Origin: Litoribacillus peritrichatus
GTDB taxonomy: Bacteria > Pseudomonadota > Gammaproteobacteria > Pseudomonadales > Litoribrevibacteraceae
Length of the DNA stretch: 64,000 nt
Reading direction: 5' to 3'
Assembly (NCBI RefSeq): GCF_039537985.1
Contig: NZ_BAABBN010000012.1
Location: forward strand, 558,001 to 622,000
The position numbers and the translations under genes were made by a program. Below are positions 31,881 to 42,200 of the stretch, piece after piece. How positions within the stretch are numbered: position 1 is the stretch's first letter; each line of letters opens with the position of its first letter. Below the pieces are notes generated by a model, which saw only the letters and a program-made list of their open reading frames with translations, searched no databases and had not been told where the DNA came from.

Positions 31881-31897
31881 ACTTTAAAAATTAAAGT
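31881..31897. promoter_or_regulatory. HxlR operator candidate, palindrome 2
   Basis: ACTTTAAAAATTAAAGT carries the same 7-bp arms as 31828-31844 around a different 3-bp centre. It lies 66 bp before the HxlR start. Confidence 0.75.
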
Positions 31898-31963
31898 GAT
31901 AATGTTAAATTGTGCTTAAATTCATTGAAGTACGATTGTCTGGAGCTAAACCAAAACTAAGCC

Positions 31964-32389
31964 ATGAATGATATTGATCAATTTTCACACCGCTCTCACT
32001 GCCCTCTCGCCAGTTCCCTCGATTTTTTGGGAGACAAGTGGAGTCTTCTGATCGTCCGAGATTTAATTTATAACGGAAAGTGCACCTTCAAGGATTTTCA
32101 GGAATCGTCTGAAAAAATGCCTACCAATACTTTGGCTGAACGTTTAAAAAGACTGGAGACGTTAGGCATCATCAGTAAAGAACCCTACCAGGAACGGCCG
32201 GTTCGTTATCAATACGCTTTAGCAGAAAAAGGCATGGCATTGATTCCGGCCATTAAAGAAATAGTGCTGTGGGGTCAGAAATACATTGATTCCACAATCA
32301 CTATTGTTCAGGAGGTTGATGGGGTAGAAACCATGACCCGCCCGGTATCAGTGGATGAAGAAACAAAAAGAGCGTATCTGAAACAATAG
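31964..32389 (+). CDS. HxlR-family transcriptional regulator
   Basis: 141 residues. The family motif HCPLASSLDFLGDKWSLLIV with a conserved Cys is followed by FKDFQESSEKMPTNTLAERL and the wing region PYQERPVRYQYALAEKG. It is divergent from the thioesterase/dehydrogenase pair. The two identical-arm palindromes between them are the probable binding sites, so it likely represses or activates that pair and itself. The signal is unknown; HxlR proteins often sense electrophiles. Confidence 0.9.
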   Translation: MNDIDQFSHRSHCPLASSLDFLGDKWSLLIVRDLIYNGKCTFKDFQESSEKMPTNTLAERLKRLETLGIISKEPYQERPVRYQYALAEKGMALIPAIKEIVLWGQKYIDSTITIVQEVDGVETMTRPVSVDEETKRAYLKQ

Positions 32390-32427
32390 TGCCCCATAAA
32401 GTAAGCGCACTGACGTTCAGCTTAAAC

Positions 32428-33078
32428 TCAACATTGAAGCTCTGCATCCAAGTGCAGATGATCTTTCTTACCTGTCACCGAAGGGGCAATCATGCCCTCC
32501 TTTGAGAGATAAGAAAGCAAGTACTCGACACATTGCGCCACCGAGTTATCGGCCGTATCAAGGGTGATTTCGGGTGAATCAGGGATTTCGTATTTTGAGT
32601 CGATGCCAGTGAAGTTCTGAATTTCGCCCGCCCTGGCTTTTTTGTATAAGCCTTTCGCGTCACGGCGTTCGCATACAGCCAGGGGCGTACTGACATAGAC
32701 TTCAATAAATTCGTTTTCCGGAAACAGCGCTCTCACGAGTTGACGATCACTTTTGAAAGGCGAAATAAAAGCAGACATCACGATTAAACCCGCATCTGTA
32801 AACAGTTTAGAGGTTTCACCCACTCTGCGAATATTCTCCACCCGGTCCTGATCACTAAAGCCAAGATCTTTATTAAGACCATGACGGACATTATCCCCGT
32901 CCAGCAGAAACGTATGGTAACCAAGCCGATGCAGTGCTTGATCCAACCCGTTGGCAATCGTGGATTTACCGGCACAACTCAATCCGGTGAACCAGAGCAG
33001 GCATGGCTTCTGACGCTTTTGTGCCGCTCGTTCTGATTTGGTAACGGTGTGTGCGTGCCAAACGATTTCATTGTTCAT
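32428..33078 (-). CDS. cysC: Adenylylsulfate (APS) kinase
   Basis: 216 residues, normal length. The enzyme phosphorylates APS to PAPS with ATP. The Walker A is WFTGLSCAGKSTIANGL; the usual second-position Gly of GLSGAGKST is replaced by Cys, a tolerated variation. Also seen are LDGDNVRHGLNKDLGFS, the IRRVGETSKLF helix and VYVSTPLAVCERRDAKGLY. No cysDN genes are visible beside it; the gene stands alone, convergent with the HxlR gene and next to the surface-protein locus. Confidence 0.92.
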   Translation of the reverse strand: MNNEIVWHAHTVTKSERAAQKRQKPCLLWFTGLSCAGKSTIANGLDQALHRLGYHTFLLDGDNVRHGLNKDLGFSDQDRVENIRRVGETSKLFTDAGLIVMSAFISPFKSDRQLVRALFPENEFIEVYVSTPLAVCERRDAKGLYKKARAGEIQNFTGIDSKYEIPDSPEITLDTADNSVAQCVEYLLSYLSKEGMIAPSVTGKKDHLHLDAELQC

Positions 33079-33249
33079 AAGATCAGAAACTTCCCACAGA
33101 CAGACAACACCAAACCTTGGTTTTTCACTAAATCATCCATTAAGCCTGTCCGTTGAATAATCCATTCATTCACAACAATACGTCACCATCATCAATACTT
33201 CGCCATCATCAAGACGTCACCATTAATACCTAACAGTGTCGACGAACAC

Positions 33250-36200
33250 TTACTCCCAAGGCCGACGCAGGCGTATGTTGTGATTCCATCGTGTGCCATA
33301 AAATGCCAACAAGCTCAACAGTAGCATAATCAAACTTAAGTCCACACTACCGCCGCCACTTCCGCTGCTTCGTATTTGGGTGGTGCCCGGATCTGTTTCA
33401 CCACCTCCGGCAACATTTACGCCCACGCCGCCCGGATCATTAATGCTGCCATTTGCCAGACCGTCCGCATCATTCGGGCCACCGTCCTCAATGGTCAACT
33501 GAACACACCAATCGCCTTCGTTCAATCCAGAACGATAATCCTCTGCTTGTGGTGATGGGCAATGACCTTCTTCACCCGGCGCAGACATAACGCTGTTACT
33601 GGCATTTTCTACAAAAGTAAACCAAACACCGTCAAACTTACGGTATATCGCATTCTCGGGTATGGGCTCGCTCTGTGCGATTACGACATTGACACTTTGC
33701 CCAATCAAAGGCAACTCGTTAACCACAAAGTCAAAGTAGCCACTGAGGTTATTAAACGAATCTTCCGGCAGTGCCATTTCTTCAGGAAGTGCATCTGTAT
33801 CCAGTTTGGCACCTCGTCCGTCGTTCGATAAAGCTCGTTCCCCCAAGACCATTTTCACACCAGGATCGGCTTCAAGTAAGAACGAAAATCCATCTTCCGG
33901 AGCACTGTTCAGCACATTCGACAGGCTGATTGCATCCAGATAATTCGGTTGGCCATCCTGATCATCATCCGCCCAACCCTCATCAATATCTGCGATGCCA
34001 TCGTTATCACTGTCTTGAGTTTCACTCAGCGCTGCGAGCGCTTCAACAACCCGGTATGAGAGGTTTACTTCATTGGTTATGGCAGGAGTGCCGTTGTCCG
34101 TCACACTTAAAGTCACGCTATAAATGCCTGGAGCTAAGTCAGCAGGATTAAGCTGGCGCTGCAGATCCGTTACAAACGTTGGAGTAACACCATCAGAGAA
34201 ATCCCATTCTATGGTGTGTTGATCGTTCGGATTCGGATCATTCACCGTAGAAGTAAAGCTCACTAGCCCACCACCTTGTTCGATGATCAGGCGATCTGAA
34301 CCATTCTGAACCAGGCTCAATCCGACACGTGGCGCTACGTTATCTTCCACAATACTCAACGTATGACGGTTGTTAGCATCAAAATTACCATCGCCCGTCA
34401 GTACCACTACCAACGTCTCGATTCCTTCGGTGACGTCATCCTGAGAAATCACAAACGGAATGCCACCAGCAAGTTCGTCCTCTTCAAAAGTCACACTGCC
34501 AGCCGTCAGGTTATGATCTTCTGAGTTCGCACTGCCTTCCAACTCATAAGAAATAGTCACCGGATACTCAGGCGCGGCACCGTTCAATATCACTTCAATG
34601 CGACCACTGAATCCTTCTCCCACAATCTGACCACTGCTGAGAGAGATCAACGGATGGACATCCACTTGTTGCTGAACTTCTGCCCGGTTACCTGCGGCAT
34701 CGGTTGCAAACCAGGTTAATTGATGTCGACCCGGCGCTAAGTTCAGAGACGATTCGCCGAGTAAATTGACGGCCACCTCACCATCCAGGCCATCAACCGC
34801 AGTCGGGATGTCAAAACCGGACACTTGGGTTAATAATCCAGTGGCATTGAATTCCAAAGGTTCAGGAGACGCAATGACCGGAGCCTGATCATCAAGTAAC
34901 GGGTTACTCGATTGAAGTGCTTCTTCAAGATTACTCAAACCATCATTATCAGCATCTTCTGCGGCATCAGCCGAATTAAACGGGTTAAAGCCATTCGCAA
35001 GCTCAAATTCATCACTCATACCGTCGTTATCGTCGTCAGTATCTTCGTGATTGGCGATGCCATCGGTGTCATTATCACCGACCACCTCAATCGAGAAAGC
35101 AGCCAGTTCCGCATTAAATTCGCCATCACTGACCTGCACCACAATATCAGCATAAACACCTGCATCCCCCACCGTAGGAGAACCCTGCAATTCACCTGTG
35201 CTTGGATCAAGCGTTAACCAGCCAGGAAGATTACTGGCCGTAGTGGTCAGTGAGTCATTATCAACATCCGAAATCAAAGGCGTAAAACGATAATCCCCGC
35301 CTTCCAAAACAGTGGTCAACGGTGTACCAGAAATCACCGGCGTATCATTTACGCTGGAGATCTGTATCGTCACTGTCGCTGTGTTCGACACCCCTCCTTC
35401 GTTATCACTCACGGAGTAACGGAAAGTATCTACACCGTTAAAATCAGCATTCGGAGTATAAGTCGCCACACCCGTACTGGTGTCAATCGTAACGGAGCCA
35501 TTGTCCGGCTGAGTAAGCGCCAGACTGGTCACCGATTCCGGCGGTAAACTCTCAGATTGGGCCAATGCAATACTGGCTGGATCTAAGCTGCCGTCAACGT
35601 CCTGATCGTTCGCTAATAAGTCAATGGTCACCGACGAATCCTCTTCCGTAACGGCGCTGTCATTGTTCGCAATTGGTAAATCGTTTACCGCATCGACGGT
35701 AATGGTAACTGTAGCCACATTTGAAGTACTTCCTTCAATGTCACTGATGGTATAACTGAAGCTGTCATTACCGCCAAAATCTGCCACTGGCGTGTAATGC
35801 AACAGCCCGTTAATCAGGCTGACACTGCCATGAGCAGGCATACTGACAATCACCAAACTGGAAGCATCCAAATCGCTATCAATATCATTGTCATTGCCTG
35901 CAACGTTGATATCGAAGCTGGTATCTTCGAGCAGTACAGCAATATCATCACTGGCAACAGGCGCATCATTGACCCCCTGTACGGTCACCGTAACCTCAGT
36001 TGCTGCCGAGACCGCATTTTCAGCGTCTTTCACTGTGTATGTGAAGGTATCTGAACCAAAGAAGTTGTCATTCGGTGTATAAATGATGGAGCCATCCGTT
36101 TGAGCTTCCGCCAATCCATTCGATGGTTGAGCTACAGTCGTAACGCTGCTTGCAACCAGTTGACCGTCCACATCCGTATCATTATGCAATACTGAAATTG

Positions 36201-39200
36201 TAACCGCCGTGTCTTCGTTGGTGGTAGCAGTATCACTTTGTGTCGTAGGCGCATCGTTGGCGCCCGATACATTAATGCTTACGATAGCAGTATTCGACTC
36301 CAGACCGGCATTGTCATCCACTTTGTAGCTGAAAATGTCACTGCCGTTATAATTGGCTTCTGGTGTATAGATAACTTTTCCATCTGCAACACTTGCCTGG
36401 CCATGTTCCGGCTGTATCGTTACCGTTAAGCTCTGAAGGTTGATATCACTCGCACCATCGACATCCAGGTCGTTCGCCAACACATCGACAGTTAACGAAT
36501 TATCCTCGATGACCGCTGCAGCATCATTCACCGCCACTGGCGCATCGTTCACGTTGTTCACGGTTACTGTCACGGTCGTTGGCGCTGACGTATTCCCTTG
36601 CAAATCATTGACAATATAAGCAAAGGTATCGACACCGTTATAGTCAGAGGTTGGCGTGTAGGTAATAAAACCATTGGCGGTGTTAATACTGGTGACACCG
36701 TTCGTTGCGGCAGTATAGATGCTGACACTGGCCGGATTCAACGTACCTCCTGGCCCCTGATCATTACTTAACACGTCAATTTGAATACTGTTGTCTTCAT
36801 CGACGGTCGCCACATCGCTGCTTGTCTCATTATCGTCATTGCTAATGATCACGGTTTGTTGCTGAGTACCCTGCTCACTGACAGAGCCACCACTGACCCC
36901 TGAAATATCTACAATGATGGTTTCATCACTTTCCTCAGTGCTGTCTTGAACCGCAGTCAAAGTAACGGTACCTGTCGTTTGACCGGCCGTGACGGTAATA
37001 GCATCTGCCGACTTGGTATAGTCACTGGCGCTGGCGGTACCGGCATATTCCAAACTGATGACAACATCTTCAAAGGTCGGCTTGTTCAGGATCGCAGTTA
37101 AGGTACTGGTGCCCGCTTCCGCGATAGAACTGTTACTTACCAACAACGTAACGGTTGCGGTGTCATCATCTGTGATGGTCACGGTTTGCTGTTGGGTATT
37201 ATTTTCACTGGCGAAACCACCATTTACCCCAGTGATGTCAACAATGATGGTTTCATTCGCTTCGACTAAGGTGTCCGACGTAGCCACCAAAGTAGCCGTA
37301 CTGGTCGTTTGACCGGCAACAATGGTTATGGTGTCTGCCGGTGTTACATAATCACTGCCGTTGGTTGCGGTACCGGTATAGCCCAGACTGACAACCACCG
37401 CTTCAAACGTGGCTTTATCCAGAGACGCTGTCAAAGTACTGGAGCCTGCCGTTTCACCGATGGTACTGGCGCTTACCGTTAACGAGACAACCGAGCTGTC
37501 ATCATCAATAATGGTCACCGTCTGCTGTTGCGTACCGCTTTCATTGGCAGAGCCACCACTTACACCTGAGATATCAGCGATGATGGTCTCATCCGCTTCA
37601 ACATCAGAATCGGACAGCGCCGTCAAAGTGACCGAACCACTGGTTTGACCTGCTGCAATGGTAATCGAGCCTGCGGGGGTCACGTAATCAGTGCCACTGC
37701 TTGCAGTACCGGTATAACTCAAACTCACAACCACGTCTTCAATTGTTACTTTATCCAAAGTTGCAGTTAAGATACTTGAGCCAGACGCTTCTGCTATGGA
37801 GCTACTGCTGGCTGTTAATGTGACGGCTACCGTGTCATCATCCAAGATGGTCACCGTTTTTTGTTGCAGGCCACTTTCACTGGCGGAACCGCCGTTCACC
37901 CCGGTCACATCCACAATGATGGTTTCATCCGTTTCTATTGCGGGATCTGATATTGCCGTTAAGGTAGCAGAGCCTGTGGTTTGGCCTGCACTGATGGTAA
38001 TGGCCCCGGCTGGCGTCGCATAATCGCTGCCACTTGTTGCCGTGCCGGTATAGCCCAGGCTGACCGTCACATCTTCGAACGTTGCTTTATCTAGGGTCGC
38101 TGTTAAAGTGCTGGTGCCCGCCGCTTCCGCAATGGCGCTGGTGCTGACCGCCAAAGTAACGACAGCACTGTCATCATCTGTGATGGTAACGGTTTGCTGT
38201 TGGGTATTATTTTCACTGGCGAAACCACCAGTTACCCCGGTGATGTCAACAATGATGGTTTCATTCGCCTCTACCAAGGTATCCGAAGTCGTGATCAAGG
38301 CAATCGTATTGGTAGTTTGACCTGCGGCGATGGTTATAGAGTCGGCCTGTGTGAGGTAATCACTGCCATGAGTAGCCGTTCCGGTATAGCCCAAACTTAC
38401 GACAACCGGTTCAAACGTGGCTTTATCCAGAGTCACTGTCAAAGTACTGGAGCCTGCCGTTTCGCCAATGGTACTGGCGCTTACCGTTAACGAGACAACC
38501 GTGCTGTCGTCATCAATAATGGTCACCGTCTGCTGTTGCGTACCGTTTTCATTGGCAGAGCCACCACTTACACCTGAGATATCAGCAATAATGGTCTCAT
38601 CCGCTTCAACAGCAGTGTCCGAAGTCGCCGTCAAAGTGACTGAGCCACTGGTTTGACCTGCTGCAATGGTAATCGAGCCTGCGGGGGTCACATAATCAGT
38701 GCCGCTGCTTGCAGTACCAGTATAACTCAAACTCACAACCACATCTTCAATCGTTATTTTATCCAAGGTTGCCGTTAAAGTGCTGGTGCCCGCCGCTTCT
38801 GCCATGGAGCTACTGCTGGCTGTTAATGTGACGGCTACCGTGTCATCATCCAAGATGGTCACCGTTTTTTGTTGCGAGCCACTTTCACTGGCAGAGCCGC
38901 CACTCACCCCGGTGACATCGACTATGACAGTTTCATCCGTTTCTATAGAAGAGTCCGACGTTGCGGTCAGAATGACTGAGCCTGAAGTTTGGCCTGCAGT
39001 AATAGTTATGGAACCTGCAGATACTGCGTAATCACTGCCACTGGTTGCCGTGCCGGTATACCCCAGGCTGACAGTCACATCTTCGAACGTTACTTTGTCC
39101 AAGTTAGCAATTATTGTGCTGGTGCCTGCAGCTTCAGCAATTGAACTGTCACTAACCGTTAATGTGACGAGCGCGCTGTCGTCGTCAGTGATTATGACCG

Positions 39201-42200
39201 TTTGCTGCTGGGTTCCGCTCTCACTGGCAGAACCGCCACTCACCCCAGTGATATCAACCACGACGGTTTCGCTCGCTTCGACCAAAGTATCGGACGTTGC
39301 CGTCAAAGTGGCCGAACCTGAGATTTGACCTGTCGTAATGGTAATGGAAGTGGCCGGGGTTGCGTAATCAATGCCACTGCTGGCAGTACCGGTATAACCT
39401 AAACTAACCGTCACATCTTCAAAGCTCACTTTATCTAAGGTCGCAGTTAAGATGCTGGTGCCCGCCGCTTCCGTAACTGAACTGGTACTGGCCGTTAAAG
39501 TAACGGCGATGCTGTCGTCATCTGTGATGGTCACCGTTTGCTGCTGAGAGCCACTCTCACTGGCGGAGCCACCATTCACTCCAGTGATATCGATCACAAT
39601 GGATTCACCGGTTTCTACCAAGGTATCAGAGATCGCCGTCAAAGTTGCCGTGCCCGAAGTTTGCCCGGCGGTAATCGTAATGGCGCCAGCCGAAGCCGTG
39701 TAATCACTGCCGCTGCTGGCAGTACCGGTATAACCGAGAGTGACCGTCACTTCTTCAAAGGTCACTTTATCCAAGGTCGCTGTTAAGGTACTGGAGCCCG
39801 CAGCTTCCGCAATAGTACTGGCACTGGCAGCCAGAGTGACAGCGACGTTGTCGTCGTCAATGATAGACACCGTCTGCTGTTGAGAACCACTTTCACTGGC
39901 GGAGCCACCACTCACGCCGGTGATATCCACCACGATCGTTTCAACCACTTCAACGGAGGCATCCGACGTTGCTGTCACGGTAGCCGTACCTGAGGTTTGA
40001 CCCGCTGTAATGGTGATGGAAGCAGTCGACGCTACATAGTCACTGCCGCTGGTGGCTGTGCCGGAATAACCGAGATTGATCGTCACGTCTTCAAAGGTCA
40101 CTTTGTCCAATGAAGCAGTTAAAGTGCTGATGCCCGAGGCTTCTGCAATCGAGCTGGAGCTGGCCGCTAAGGTGACAGCCACACTGTCATCATCGGTGAT
40201 GGTCACCGTTTGCTGCTGAACACCGTCCTCCAGTACATTATTGGTCGCGCCGCCTACGATAGTGTCTATATCAATGATCAGAGTTTCATTGGTTTCCACC
40301 AGCGTATCCGACGTGATGGTCACCACTGTAGTACTTTGGCTCTGGCTTGCTGGAATAAGAATGCTGGTTGCTCCCGCAACGTAGTCCGTACCGTTTGTAG
40401 CCGTACCGCTGTATACCAGATTAACGGTTATATCCGCGCCTGCGGGCATAGTTGAAGTGGCCGTCAAAGTGACACTGCCGTTTGTCTCCGACACCGTATT
40501 AGTACTGGCAGTCAAGCTGATAACAGGGGTTAAGGTTTTGCTGAATTGACTGGCCGCACTGTTGCTATTTCCTGCCGTGTCGGTAGCAACGCCTGCAGAA
40601 ACATCCAGAGTGACTATTCCTTCTTGGGCTGGCGTCACCTCAACACTGTATTCACTGCTGCTGTTAGCCACAAAGTTATTCAGGCTGCCATTATTAGCGG
40701 TTATGTCGGTAATAATGAAGTTATCAACCGCTTCACTAAACGTCAGTGTCGCAGTGAAAACACCATTCGCAGCCGCTGAGCCACCAGTGATCGTCAATGT
40801 AGGTGAGGTATTATCATAGGTAACGCTGTATTGAGTCGCTGCAACGTTTCCGTTACCAGACACATCAAAAGCTGTGTTAGCCGCAATATCGAGTGTTACC
40901 GAACCATCAGCCGTAGGCGTTACTAACACCGTATAAACGGAACCACTGGTTGCTGCAAAGTTACTTAGAGACGCGTTTGCAGCGCTGATATCAGAAACAT
41001 CAAAACCAGTGACATTTTCACCGAAGGTCATAGTTGCAGTAAACGGCGCATTTTGTGGTGTCGCCGCCGCACTGATCGACAATGAAGGAGCAATTGAATC
41101 ATAAGTCACTGAGTGCTGAGCTGCGGTGTTGCTATTTCCTGTTGCATCTGTAGCCACAGATGAAGCCACATTCAGGGTCACCGCGCCCTGATTTGTTGGA
41201 GTAACAGTTACCTTATACACTGAAGCGCTGGTAGCACTGAAACTTGAAAGTGTGGCATTAGAAGCCGAAATGTCACCAATCACGAAGCCCGTAACGTCTT
41301 CACTGAAAGTGATAGTCGCTTCAAAAGCGGCATTGATATTGTCATTCACCACGTCCGTTATCGCCACAGAGGGCTGAGTGTTGTCCACGCTAAAGGTGGT
41401 TGCAGGCCCCGCTGAAGGCGCTGTTTCAGTTCCGTTTCTAGCACTCCCCGCAGCAATACTAAAACCTAACGTACCATCACCACTGATATTACTGAGTGTC
41501 ACCGTTGGCGTACTGGTATCCCCGTTTGTTACAGTGACTGTGGCATTTGTGCCAGTGTTATTGAGCGTAATATCCGAATCAGTGAGGTTTACCGTCTCAG
41601 AGTCGGAATAAGTAACTGTATAAGTGACGGGGCCGGTGTTGGTTGCACTGGTACTCGGAGAAGAAATCACCAAACTTGGAGTCACCGTTGCCGGGGTTGC
41701 TGTATATTCCCGCAGCAATTGCGTAGCGGCGGTATTTTTCACCAAACCATTCACAGAGTCATCCGCCACATTGGCAGCCACATCCACAGTCACATTCCCA
41801 TCCGCAGAAGGAGTAATATCCACTGTATAAGTATCTCCGCTGCCGCTGAAGTTTGAGGCAGAGCCATTACCCACAGTGATATCACCCACCACAAAATTCA
41901 CCACCGGCCGGCTGAAGAAAATACTCACCGGAATGGGGGAAGTACTGGTGGGTGTGGATGCAGTCGAAGACAAAACCACTCCTAACTGATCCACCACCAA
42001 AGTAGCGCTCGCTGCATCTGTTGTGGTGTTGCTGCTGTTCACCGTCGCCGACATCGAGCTGCTGACACTGATGTAGTTACCTTCACTCGCAGCAACGGGT
42101 ACCGTCACTGTCACATCAAAGGTACAGCTTTCGCCCGGGAGCAGTTCGCCACCGGAGAAACTCAAATTAGCCGTTCCACTCATAGCAGAACTCGCACCAC

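Noticed and set aside
33079..33249. Short imperfect repeats (CGTCACCATCATCAATA-like) between cysC and the giant gene
   Set aside because: Only two to three degenerate units; no hairpin or known element.
37058..39328. Open plus-strand frames through the first giant's Calx-beta array
   Set aside because: Same reason: periodic antisense shadows of a well-supported coding repeat.
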